Assembly (NCBI GenBank): GCA_002371755.1
Contig: DFGM01000081.1
Coordinates: 1-17,996 of the forward strand
Reading direction: 5' to 3'
DNA: 17,996 nt
Source: Verrucomicrobia bacterium UBA3750
Lineage (GTDB): Bacteria; Verrucomicrobiota; Kiritimatiellia; RFP12; UBA1067
Both the position numbers and the translations under genes were made by a program. The notes under the pieces are model-generated. The model searched no databases. It saw only the letters and a list, made by a program, of their open reading frames with translations, and was not told the origin of the DNA. Numbering within the stretch: the first letter of the stretch is position 1; each line of letters starts with the position of its first letter. Positions 1 to 7,730 of the stretch are shown here, piece after piece.

Positions 1-932
1 TCGACAAGCGCAACGGAATCCACATTATCGACCTTACGCAGAGCGTCGCAATGCTTGACGAGGCGGCACAGTTCCTCCGCGATACGATTCTCGCGGGCAA
101 AAAGCTCCTTTTCGTGGCCACGAAGAAGCAGGTGGCTGAGATGGTGAAGGCCACGGCAAACGAAGTCGAGCAGTTCTACATCACCGAGCGTTGGCTCGGC
201 GGCACGCTCACGAACTCGAAGACGATCCGCTCCAGCGTCAAGCGCATGCGCCAGCTCCAGGCTACGGCGAAGGCAAACGGCGGCGAGCTTTCCGAGCACA
301 AGCAGGAAGCTTCGATGCTCCGTCGCGAACTCAACAAGCTCGAGAAGAACCTCACCGGCATTGCGGACATGGCCGAGCAGCCCGGCGCCGTGGTGATCGT
401 GGACGTGGTGAAGGAAGCGAACGCGGTCAATGAAGCTGTCCGCCTCGGCATTCCCGTGGTCGGCATCGTCGATACCAACGCCGATCCCGAGCCTATCGAC
501 TACGTGATTCCCGGCAACGACGACAGCGTGCGCGGCGTGGAGCTCATTCTCAAGGGTCTCACTGGCGTGATCAAGGCCGCCCAGCAGGAATACAGCGCCA
601 AGGCGGCCGAAGAGAGCCGCAAGCGCGAAGCCGAGCGCAAGACGCGCGACGAGGCGGAGCGTGCGGCACGTGCGGAACGCCGTGCGAAGAGTCCGCGTGC
701 GGGCGAAGGCCGCAAGGCCGGCGCCGGCAAGAAGCCTGCCGTGGCCGCCAATGTGAAAGCGGCAGCCCGTGCGGCGAAGGAAGCCGCCGAATCCAAGGCG
801 AAGGCCGATCTCGCGGCGAAGCGCCAGGCGGCAGTTCAGGCCGCCGAAGAGGCCGTCAAGGCCGAAGAGGCTCCTGCGGCACCCGCTCCCGAGGCGACGC
901 CTGCTCCCGAAGCGACCCCTGCCGCGGAATAA
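1..932 (+). CDS. rpsB: 30S ribosomal protein S2, 5' end missing
   Basis: Ribosomal protein S2 binds late to the 30S body near S1 and is needed for translation initiation. The frame is open from base 3 with no start, and the first visible residues (DKRNGIHIIDL) are the conserved S2 motif normally found near residue 35, so the N-terminus lies outside the window. Conserved blocks follow: LFVATKKQ, ERWLGGTLTN, the coiled-coil insertion with its charged helices, and the DTNADP...IPGNDD signature. About 309 residues are visible. The last 110 or so (from about base 590) form a low-complexity Ala/Lys/Glu/Arg tail ending in repeated PAPEAT units, which E. coli S2 lacks. Tails on S2 are known in several phyla. 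It is followed 48 bases later by tsf, the classic rpsB-tsf pairing. Identification is very secure. Confidence 0.97.
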   Translation, partial: DKRNGIHIIDLTQSVAMLDEAAQFLRDTILAGKKLLFVATKKQVAEMVKATANEVEQFYITERWLGGTLTNSKTIRSSVKRMRQLQATAKANGGELSEHKQEASMLRRELNKLEKNLTGIADMAEQPGAVVIVDVVKEANAVNEAVRLGIPVVGIVDTNADPEPIDYVIPGNDDSVRGVELILKGLTGVIKAAQQEYSAKAAEESRKREAERKTRDEAERAARAERRAKSPRAGEGRKAGAGKKPAVAANVKAAARAAKEAAESKAKADLAAKRQAAVQAAEEAVKAEEAPAAPAPEATPAPEATPAAE

Positions 933-980
933 TCCCGCGACACAGGCCTAAAGCAACATTACACACAAGGAACAAAGACA

Positions 981-1826
981 ATGGCAATTTCGATTCAGCA
1001 GATCAAGGAACTGCGTGAAGCCACGGCGGCCGGCATGGGTGCTTGCAAGGAAGCGCTCACGGCAACCAACGGCAACATGGACGAAGCGGTGAAGTATCTC
1101 CGCGAGAAGGGGCTCGCCGTGGCCGCAAAGCGCGTGGACAAGGAGTCCAAGCAGGGCATCGTAGCCCTCGCCGAAGCGGCCGACAAGAAGACGATGGCTC
1201 TTGCCGAAGTCAACTGCGAGACCGACTTCGTCGCGAAGACCGAGGCGTTCATCAAGTTCGTGGATGATGCCGCGAAGGTGGCGCTCGAAGGCAAGGATAT
1301 CGAAGCGACGCTTAACGATGACTACAAGATGCTTCTCACCAAGACGGGCGAGAACGTGAAGATCCGCCGCGCCGAGCGTTATCAGCTCGAGGGTGAAGGC
1401 GTCCTTTCCGGCTACATCCACATGGGCGGCAAGATTGGCGTTCTCGTGGAAATCGGCTGCACGAAGGCCGAGAGTGCGGCGAATCCGGCTCTTGCCGAGG
1501 CGGCGCACATGATCTGCCTCCAGGTGGCGGCCAACGCCCCCAAGTACGTGAACCCCGCCGACGTTCCGCAGGCGGAAATCGATGCCGAGCTCGAAATCAA
1601 GCTCAACGCACTCAAGGAGCAGAAGGGCAAGCTTCCTCCGGAGCAGGCGCTCGTCGGCATCAAGAAGGGCATGGCGGCCAAGTTCTGCACCCAGATCTGC
1701 CTCACGAAGCAGGACTATGTGGCAGATGGCGACCTGACCGTCGAGAAGTATCTCGATGGCGTTGCGAAGACGCTCGGCGATACGCTTACGATCAAGCGTT
1801 TCGCGCGTCTGCAACTCGGCGCGTAA
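981..1826 (+). CDS. tsf: Translation elongation factor Ts
   Basis: EF-Ts is the cytoplasmic guanine-nucleotide exchange factor that recycles EF-Tu-GDP. The 281-residue product begins with the N-terminal UBA-like domain (residues 1-50; LREATAAGMGACKEAL is the family signature) and carries the core motif TDFVA at residues 81-85, which contacts EF-Tu. The two core subdomains and a C-terminal helical end follow, and the length is normal for the family. The start is supported by an AAGGA Shine-Dalgarno at 967-971, nine bases upstream of the ATG. It lies directly downstream of rpsB, as in most bacteria. Only 16 bases separate it from proB, so co-transcription is likely. Confidence 0.97.
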   Translation: MAISIQQIKELREATAAGMGACKEALTATNGNMDEAVKYLREKGLAVAAKRVDKESKQGIVALAEAADKKTMALAEVNCETDFVAKTEAFIKFVDDAAKVALEGKDIEATLNDDYKMLLTKTGENVKIRRAERYQLEGEGVLSGYIHMGGKIGVLVEIGCTKAESAANPALAEAAHMICLQVAANAPKYVNPADVPQAEIDAELEIKLNALKEQKGKLPPEQALVGIKKGMAAKFCTQICLTKQDYVADGDLTVEKYLDGVAKTLGDTLTIKRFARLQLGA

Positions 1827-1842
1827 AAAACACGGCAAGACT

Positions 1843-2601
1843 ATGCGCGTCGTAGTCAAGGTAGGCACGCATGCCATAGCCAAGAAGACGGGGCGCCCGG
1901 ATTATCCGGCGCTCCGCCGTCTTGTGGCGCAACTGAGCGCCATTGCGAAGTCCGGCACGGAGGTTTATTTCGTCTCCTCTGGCGCAGTGGCGGCGGGCGT
2001 AGAAGCTCTCGGGCTCAAAGCCCGCCCCACGGGCCTCAATGACGTTCAGATGTGCGCGGCCGTAGGCCAGGCCCGCTTCATCTTCGAATACGAGAAGCTT
2101 TTCGCCTCTTTCGGCGTCAAAATCGGCCAGGTGCTCCTCACGCATTACGACTTCGAGAACCACCGCCGCGCCCAGAACGTCAAGAAATCCCTGGACAACC
2201 TCGTCCGTGCCGGCATCGTGCCCATCATCAACGAGAATGATGTCGTGGCCGATGAAGAACTCAAGGGGAGTAGTTTCGGCGATAACGACTGGCTTTCCTT
2301 CCTCATCGCCAAGCTCGTCAAGGCCGATATGCTCATCCTCCTCACCACGGTGGATGGACTTCTTGACGCGAACGGCAAGCGCATCGTGCGTGTAGAGAAC
2401 CTGCGCAATATCCTTTCGCTCGTAAGGAGCGGCGAAAAGGGCAAACTTTCCAAAGGCGGTATGGATTCCAAGCTCAAGGCCGTGAAGGCGGCCGTCAAGA
2501 ACGGGATAGACGTCTTTGTGGCAAACGGACGCAAAAAGGTGCTGCCTCTCATACTTTCCGGCAAGAACGCCGGCACGTTTTTCCCCGGTTCGGCGCTATG
2601 A
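1843..2601 (+). CDS. proB: Glutamate 5-kinase, short form without PUA domain
   Basis: ProB phosphorylates L-glutamate to gamma-glutamyl phosphate, the first and usually feedback-inhibited step of proline synthesis. The 252 residues make one amino-acid-kinase domain: N-terminal VVKVGTH nucleotide loop, FVSSGAVAAG (43-52), the NENDVV substrate loop (130-135), FGDNDWLSFLIA (145-156), and KGGMDSKL (204-211), which binds ATP in this family. The roughly 110-residue C-terminal PUA domain of E. coli ProB is absent; single-domain ProB enzymes are known. UMP kinase was considered because pyrH usually follows tsf, but the NEND and FGDND motifs are those of ProB. I chose the ATG at 1843, because the frame is open further upstream only inside tsf. 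No clear Shine-Dalgarno is seen, so coupling to tsf is plausible. Its stop overlaps the next start (ATGA). No proA is visible nearby. Confidence 0.9.
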   Translation: MRVVVKVGTHAIAKKTGRPDYPALRRLVAQLSAIAKSGTEVYFVSSGAVAAGVEALGLKARPTGLNDVQMCAAVGQARFIFEYEKLFASFGVKIGQVLLTHYDFENHRRAQNVKKSLDNLVRAGIVPIINENDVVADEELKGSSFGDNDWLSFLIAKLVKADMLILLTTVDGLLDANGKRIVRVENLRNILSLVRSGEKGKLSKGGMDSKLKAVKAAVKNGIDVFVANGRKKVLPLILSGKNAGTFFPGSAL

Positions 2602-3794
2602 AAAGGCATCTTATCGGCATAGGCGGCGTGGGCATGAGCGCTCTTGCCACCACATTGGCCAATCTCGGCGACGAAGTGACGGGCTCAGACCGCAATCTCC
2701 ACACCTCGAACATCCGCTTTCTTGAAGGTCAGGGCATCTGCTGCTACCCGGACGATGGTTCCGGCGTGGATGGCACGGTCGACGAGATTATCGTCTCGAC
2801 GGCCATAGAAGAGGATAATGCGGCACTCAAAGCGGCGAAGGAGTTCCGGATACCGGTCACCCACCGTGCGGCGGCACTCGCAAGGGCGCTTTCCTCGCGC
2901 AAACTCGTGGCCGTAGTCGGGACGTGCGGCAAATCCACCGTCACGGCGATGCTTGGCCACATACTCGCCGAATGCGGCCTCGACCCGCTGTGCGTAAACG
3001 GCGCCAACGTGCCCGGCTGGCTCGGGGCGGTAAGGTTCGGCCATGGCGAATACGCCGTTGCCGAGGTCGATGAAAGCGATAAGTCGCTCTTTTCTTTCTC
3101 TCCATACGCGGCAATCGTGACGAACGCCTCTTCCGACCACTATTCCAAGGAAGAAATGGACGAGGTGTTCGACAAGTTTTCGAAAGATCTCCCAGGCCCC
3201 GTAGTGGACGGCAGGAAGACCGATTACGGCGAAGTGCCGGTATCCATGCCCGGGCTCCACAACCGGCGCAACGCCGCGCTCGCGCTTGCAATGGCGAAGT
3301 CGCTCGGCTGCGATGAAGAGAAAGCGAAACGCGCCCTGTTGACATTTCGCGGCGTGGAGCGCAGACTCCAGAGGCACGGAACGCGGGTCTACGACGACTA
3401 CGCCCACAACCCGGAAAAGCTCAAAGCCATGTGGACCACACTGGCGGAAGAGCACCCGGAAGGCGGCATATGCGTAGCGTGGCGTCCGCACGGCTACGGT
3501 CCCTTGAAGAAAATGCTCGGGGATTTGGCGGACATGTTCAATGCCACGGTGCGCGAGAAGGACAAGCTTCTTTTGTTGCCCGTCTACGATGCGGGCGGCA
3601 CGGCGGACAGGCGAATCAATTCGGGCGACCTTCTGGACCTCCTCGAGCCCGGCAAGGCTTTGTGCGTGGACGGCATTGAAGCCGCGTACAAGTGGATGGC
3701 GCAGAGGCAAGGCAATTTCGCCGCGTTTGCGGTATGCGGGGCGCGCGATCCGGAATTGCCCGCGCTTGCAGAGAGATTATCAACCGTCCTCTAG
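2598..3794 (+). CDS. MurC/Mpl-like Mur ligase, shortened
   Basis: This is an ATP-dependent Mur ligase family protein, closest in motif content to UDP-N-acetylmuramate-L-alanine ligase (MurC) and the recycling ligase Mpl. Visible in order are the N-terminal UDP-binding Rossmann motif GIGGVGMSALA (7-17), the P-loop GTCGKST (108-114, where MurC and Mpl usually have GTHGKTT), VDESDKS (157-163), SSDH (178-181), HNRRN (221-225), RGVERRLQ (251-258), the hinge DDYAHNPEKL (266-275) and RPHGYGPLK (296-304, matching the MurC QPHRY region). At 398 residues it is well below the usual 450-490. Most of the deficit lies between residues 181 and 221, in the second half of the ATP-binding domain. The start overlaps the proB stop, indicating translational coupling. 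A second, full-length murC may exist elsewhere. Membership of the Mur ligase family is secure; the exact substrate is not. Confidence 0.85.
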   Translation: MKRHLIGIGGVGMSALATTLANLGDEVTGSDRNLHTSNIRFLEGQGICCYPDDGSGVDGTVDEIIVSTAIEEDNAALKAAKEFRIPVTHRAAALARALSSRKLVAVVGTCGKSTVTAMLGHILAECGLDPLCVNGANVPGWLGAVRFGHGEYAVAEVDESDKSLFSFSPYAAIVTNASSDHYSKEEMDEVFDKFSKDLPGPVVDGRKTDYGEVPVSMPGLHNRRNAALALAMAKSLGCDEEKAKRALLTFRGVERRLQRHGTRVYDDYAHNPEKLKAMWTTLAEEHPEGGICVAWRPHGYGPLKKMLGDLADMFNATVREKDKLLLLPVYDAGGTADRRINSGDLLDLLEPGKALCVDGIEAAYKWMAQRQGNFAAFAVCGARDPELPALAERLSTVL

Positions 3795-3801
3795 AGGGAA
3801 T

Positions 3802-6024
3802 ATGCAAAACGAGAAGATTCTGGCGCGGGTTTGCGCCGATGCAGGAGTGGGGCCGCGCCAGGCTGCGGCCGTGGAGAAACTTTTGGCTGATGGCTGCACA
3901 GTGCCGTTCATCGCACGCTACCGCAAGGAAGCGCATGGCAACCTCGACGAGGTGCAAATCGGCAAGGTGAAGGAGCGCCTCGAATACTACGCCGAACTCG
4001 AGGACAGGAAGAAAACCATCCTCAAATCCATCGACGAGCAGGGCAAGCTCACCGAAGAGCTCGCCAAGCAGATTGAGGATTGCTTCGTCAAGACCACCCT
4101 CGAAGATATCTACCAGCCCTACAAGCCCAAGCGCCGCACTCGCGCCCAGATAGCCAAGGAAAAAGGCTACGAGCCGATGGCCGAGAAACTCTGGAACGGC
4201 GAGGAGTGCGAGGGCACAGACGAAGACTTCCAGTTCGCGCGCGACATCATCGCCGAGCGTATCGCGGACGACAGCACCGTGCGCGGGCTTGTGCGCCGCG
4301 CCTTCGCCACGAAGGGCGTAGTCAAAACCGAAGCCGCCAACCCCGGCAGTTCGGAACCCACCAAGTTCGAACAGTACTACGACTTCTCCGAACCCATTGC
4401 CACAATCCCGAGCCACAGGTATCTGGCGATTCGCCGCGGACAGAAGGAGGGCGTGCTTTGGGTGCGGCTGGACATCGACAAGAGCGCCATAGTCGACGAA
4501 ATGATGGATTGCCTCGACTGTGCAAAAACCGACCAGACGCGCCTCGCGGCGGAAGATGCCTACAAGCGCCTGCTTGCACCGAGCTGCGAAATAGACGTCA
4601 CGGTGGAGAAGAAGATGGAAGCAGACCGTGCGGCCGTGGAAGTCTTCGCCGAGAATCTGCGCAATCTGCTCCTTGCAAGCCCCCTCGGGGAGAAGTCGGT
4701 GCTCGCCATCGACCCCGGCATCCGCACCGGCTGCAAGGTGGCCATGATGGATGCGACCGGCAAGTATCTCGGAAAGACCGTGATATACCCTACGCAACAG
4801 CCGGCCGAGGCGGAAAGAGCCATCGCCCTTATCGTAAACAAGTTCCGTCCCGACGCAATTGCTGTCGGCAACGGCACGGCAGGGCGCGAGACGGAGGCGT
4901 TCGTCAAGGCGACCTTGAAGAAATTGCACTCCCAGCATCCGGAAATCCCGACTCCCATCGTCGTGAGCGTATCCGAATCGGGCGCATCGGTGTATTCGGC
5001 AAGCGAAATCGCGCGAAAGGAGTTCCCCGACCTCGATTTGACAGTCCGCGGCGCGATAAGCATAGGCCGCCGCCTCCAGGATCCCCTCGCGGAACTCGTC
5101 AAAATCGACCCTAAAGCCATAGGCGTGGGACAATACCAGCACGACGTCCACCAGCCGCTTCTCGGCGCCAAGCTCGACGAGGTGGTGGTAAGTTGCGTGA
5201 ACGGCGTGGGCGTGGAACTCAATACGGCCTCCGCCCCTCTTCTCGAGCGCGTATCCGGCGTAGGCCCGAGCCTCGCGAAGAACATAGTGGAGTGGCGCAA
5301 CGAACATGGCCGCTTCTCCTCGCGTTTGCAGCTTATGGAGGTGAAGGGACTGGGCGCCAAGGCGTTTGAACAGTGCGCGGGCTTCCTTCGCATCCGCGGC
5401 GCGGCCAACCCGCTCGATTCCTCCGCCGTCCATCCCGAACGCTACGCGCTAGTGGAACGCATGGCGGGGGATATGGGGCTCAGCGTGAAGGAACTCGTGG
5501 GCAACCAAGCCGCCGTAAAGAAGATCGACTTGAAACGCTACATATCCGACGAGGTGGGCGAGCCAACCTTGAAGGATATCGTTTCCGAACTCGTCAAACC
5601 CGGACGCGACCCGCGCGCCGTCTTCGAGCCGCCCAAGTTCCGCGACGACGTGATGACGATCGACGACGTGAAGGAAGGACAGAAGCTCGAGGGCGTGGTC
5701 ACCAACGTCACCGCATTCGGCGCTTTCGTCGATATCGGCGTCCATCAGGACGGCCTTGTGCACGTGAGCGAATTGAGCGACAACTTCGTGACCGACCCGA
5801 ACAGCGTGGTGAAGACGGGCGACCGCATCACCGTGACCGTGATTGGAGTGGACAAGGCGCGCGGCAGGATATCGCTTTCGGCGAAGTCGAAGCCCGGTTT
5901 CGCCGCCGCCTCCGCCGGCGGTGGCGCGGGTGCTCGTGCCGGCCAGCGCAGGAACGAGCGCCGCACCTCTTTCGCCCCGCCCAACTCTTCAGGATTCTCC
6001 TGCAACCCGTTTGCCGGACTGTAA
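3802..6024 (+). CDS. tex: Tex-family S1 RNA-binding protein
   Basis: Tex is a conserved cytoplasmic nucleic-acid-binding protein related to eukaryotic Spt6. It is implicated in transcription and, in some pathogens, toxin expression and stress survival, but its exact biochemical role is unsettled. The 740-residue product has the expected layout: an N-terminal helical region with VPFIARYRKEAHGNLDE (about residues 33-49), an RNase H-like YqgF domain beginning with LAIDPGIRTG (about 300), tandem helix-hairpin-helix motifs (about 475-535, SGVGPSLAKNIVEWR), and a C-terminal S1 domain (about 625-695, GVVTNVTAFGAFVDIG). A Gly/Ala/Arg-rich tail follows. I chose the ATG at 3802, seven bases after the preceding stop and preceded by GAGGGAA; the same frame stays open upstream inside the Mur ligase gene but does not resemble Tex there. 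Only three bases separate its stop from the next start. Confidence 0.96.
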   Translation: MQNEKILARVCADAGVGPRQAAAVEKLLADGCTVPFIARYRKEAHGNLDEVQIGKVKERLEYYAELEDRKKTILKSIDEQGKLTEELAKQIEDCFVKTTLEDIYQPYKPKRRTRAQIAKEKGYEPMAEKLWNGEECEGTDEDFQFARDIIAERIADDSTVRGLVRRAFATKGVVKTEAANPGSSEPTKFEQYYDFSEPIATIPSHRYLAIRRGQKEGVLWVRLDIDKSAIVDEMMDCLDCAKTDQTRLAAEDAYKRLLAPSCEIDVTVEKKMEADRAAVEVFAENLRNLLLASPLGEKSVLAIDPGIRTGCKVAMMDATGKYLGKTVIYPTQQPAEAERAIALIVNKFRPDAIAVGNGTAGRETEAFVKATLKKLHSQHPEIPTPIVVSVSESGASVYSASEIARKEFPDLDLTVRGAISIGRRLQDPLAELVKIDPKAIGVGQYQHDVHQPLLGAKLDEVVVSCVNGVGVELNTASAPLLERVSGVGPSLAKNIVEWRNEHGRFSSRLQLMEVKGLGAKAFEQCAGFLRIRGAANPLDSSAVHPERYALVERMAGDMGLSVKELVGNQAAVKKIDLKRYISDEVGEPTLKDIVSELVKPGRDPRAVFEPPKFRDDVMTIDDVKEGQKLEGVVTNVTAFGAFVDIGVHQDGLVHVSELSDNFVTDPNSVVKTGDRITVTVIGVDKARGRISLSAKSKPGFAAASAGGGAGARAGQRRNERRTSFAPPNSSGFSCNPFAGL

Positions 6025-6027
6025 ACG

Positions 6028-6567
6028 ATGAAAATCGCCGCCTTTATTGCGAAAAAGGACGTCAAAGCCGCGTTGAAGGCGTGGCCGGTGATGTTTTTCG
6101 CCGCGGGCGGCATATGCTTCGCCACTTCCATGACGGCGAAGTTTTTCGGCTGCGAGTTGCGCGAACAGGTCTCGCTCGACATTTTCAAGAACGCACATGG
6201 CTGGCGGCTAGCCCTGTTTTGCCTCTACGCCGTCATTGGTGCACCTGTTGCGGAAGAATGCATATTCCGCGCTCTTCTCTTCAGGCTGCCAACCGTTTCT
6301 CTCGGGAAGAAATTGGCCGTAAAAGCCGTTCCGGGACTCGAAAAGACGCTTTTGGCGGCTTTTGCCGCCGTCTCGTCCGTCCTTTTCACGGCGATGCACT
6401 ATGGGAAGGTGAACCCGTTTCCGGATAATGCGTTCCTCGCGCTCTTCTTCATAGGCGTATTCCAGTGCATGCTCTATACGCGCACGGGGCGGCTTTCCGT
6501 GGTCATAATCAACCATATCCTCTTCAATCTCACGAATCTGGTCGCGTTGGCGGTGTTCGGCTTATGA
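6028..6567 (+). CDS. CPBP-family intramembrane metalloprotease
   Basis: This is a 179-residue polytopic membrane protein of the CPBP (CAAX protease and bacteriocin-processing, or Abi) family, whose members are intramembrane glutamate-type proteases. All three family motifs are present: EECIFR (76-81; EExxxR), FTAMH (120-124; FxxxH) and HILFN (163-167; HxxxN). Hydrophobic stretches near residues 18-38, 60-75, 105-122, 136-150 and 155-178 suggest about five membrane segments, fewer than large members. Substrate cannot be deduced; known roles include prenyl-protein processing and bacteriocin self-immunity. It starts three bases after tex and its stop overlaps the next start (ATGA), so it belongs to this operon, although no functional link to its neighbours is obvious. 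Confidence 0.87.
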   Translation: MKIAAFIAKKDVKAALKAWPVMFFAAGGICFATSMTAKFFGCELREQVSLDIFKNAHGWRLALFCLYAVIGAPVAEECIFRALLFRLPTVSLGKKLAVKAVPGLEKTLLAAFAAVSSVLFTAMHYGKVNPFPDNAFLALFFIGVFQCMLYTRTGRLSVVIINHILFNLTNLVALAVFGL

Positions 6568-7730
6568 GAGTGTGTTTCGATACGTTCGGGTGCAGACTCA
6601 ATACGGCAGAGGCTTTGCAGATGGAAGCCTCCTTCCTCGCACGCGGCTGGGAGGTTGTTGAGAACCATAAAGATGCCGATATGATTGTGGTGAGGGGCTG
6701 CTCCGTCACGGCGCGCGCACAGCGAGACTGCGAAAAGCTCATAGAGCATATCCGCATGAGATATCCGAACAAGCGGCTTGTCGTGACTGGCTGCCTCAAG
6801 GAGAAGCGGAACGAACACTGGCTCGCGGATTTGGCGCCGGCCACGCCGGAGCGCACGGCGAGGGCGTATCTCAAGGTGCAGGATGGTTGCGCGTGCAACT
6901 GCACGTTTTGCATCGTGCCGCAGTTCCGGGGCAAGCCGGTCTCCCGAGATTTAGACGGCGTATTGGATGACGCAAAGCGATTTATCGAGGCGGGCTACCG
7001 CGAAATCGTGGTCACCGGGTGCAATCTTTCGTGCTATTCATCCGGCGGCACGTCTCTTGCCGGACTCGTTTCCGCTCTTGCCGCGCTGGACAGGTCTTGC
7101 CGCATACGCCTCGGTTCCATCGAGCCCATGCCGTGCGTCAAGGATGTTGCGATGGCGATGGCGGAAAACGAAAACGTCTGCCGATTCCTGCATCTTGCGA
7201 TACAGTCGGGCGCGCCAAAGGTTCTTTCCGCGATGCGCCGGCCCTATACAATAAGAGATGTGAACGAAATCGTCGCGCTCGCGCTCTCGAAGATGCCGCT
7301 CCTTGCAATCGGATGCGATTTGATGACGGGCTTTCCCGGCGAGACAGACCTCGATCATCTCTCCACAAAGACGCTCTTCAGCCGCATACCCATCTCAAAG
7401 GCGCACATATTCCCGTATTCGGAGCGTCCGGGCACGGTGGCGGCGATGCTGCCCGACGCCCTGCCGCGCGAGATTCGCAAGGGCCGCGCAAGGGAATTGG
7501 CCGCTATTGCCGACGACAACCGCTCCAAGTTCGCCAAACGTTTCATCGGCAAAACGGTGGAAATCGTGGTGGAGGATGACGCGACCCTTGGCGGCTGGAC
7601 AGGTGAATATCTGTGGTGTACGGCCCAGAATGTGAACGCCCTGCGAAGTAAATCGCGCCGCAAGGAACTCGTAAGGATGGTTGTCACCAAGACGAAAGGA
7701 CACCAGCTCTTCGGCGTGGAGGTGCGCTGA
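6564..7730 (+). CDS. mtaB: MtaB-like tRNA methylthiotransferase (radical SAM)
   Basis: Methylthiotransferases of the MiaB/MtaB group insert a methylthio group into tRNA; MtaB converts t6A37 to ms2t6A37 using two [4Fe-4S] clusters. The 388-residue protein has three N-terminal cluster cysteines (C10 in FGCRLN, C46 in RGCSVT, C77 in VTGC) and the radical SAM CxxxCxxC (C109, C113, C116 in GCACNCTFC). The rest of the rSAM barrel follows, with IQSGAPKVLSAMRRPY, FPGE and PYSERPGT. The FGCRLN start and CTFCIVP sequence favour MtaB over MiaB or RimO. The C-terminal TRAM-like part (from about residue 330) is short and less certain. Oddities are RGC where NTC is usual, and only 32 residues between C77 and C109, where I expect about 75. 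The ATG at 6564 overlaps the preceding stop. Confidence 0.82.
   Translation: MRVCFDTFGCRLNTAEALQMEASFLARGWEVVENHKDADMIVVRGCSVTARAQRDCEKLIEHIRMRYPNKRLVVTGCLKEKRNEHWLADLAPATPERTARAYLKVQDGCACNCTFCIVPQFRGKPVSRDLDGVLDDAKRFIEAGYREIVVTGCNLSCYSSGGTSLAGLVSALAALDRSCRIRLGSIEPMPCVKDVAMAMAENENVCRFLHLAIQSGAPKVLSAMRRPYTIRDVNEIVALALSKMPLLAIGCDLMTGFPGETDLDHLSTKTLFSRIPISKAHIFPYSERPGTVAAMLPDALPREIRKGRARELAAIADDNRSKFAKRFIGKTVEIVVEDDATLGGWTGEYLWCTAQNVNALRSKSRRKELVRMVVTKTKGHQLFGVEVR

Noticed and set aside
948..1883. 311-codon - strand open frame opposite tsf
   Set aside because: Fully overlaps EF-Ts, whose identity is certain; no motif in the antisense product.
1843..2601. UMP kinase (pyrH), expected after tsf
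   Set aside because: NEND, FGDNDW and GGMDSK motifs identify glutamate 5-kinase; UMP kinase signatures are absent.
2685..3710. 341-codon - strand open frame opposite the Mur ligase gene
   Set aside because: Antisense to a gene with clear family motifs; its translation is His/Arg/Val-rich in the way typical of shadow frames.
3616..5433. 605-codon open frame on the - strand opposite tex
   Set aside because: It is the antisense shadow of the well-supported Tex coding region in GC-rich DNA, with no recognisable domain and no ribosome-binding site.
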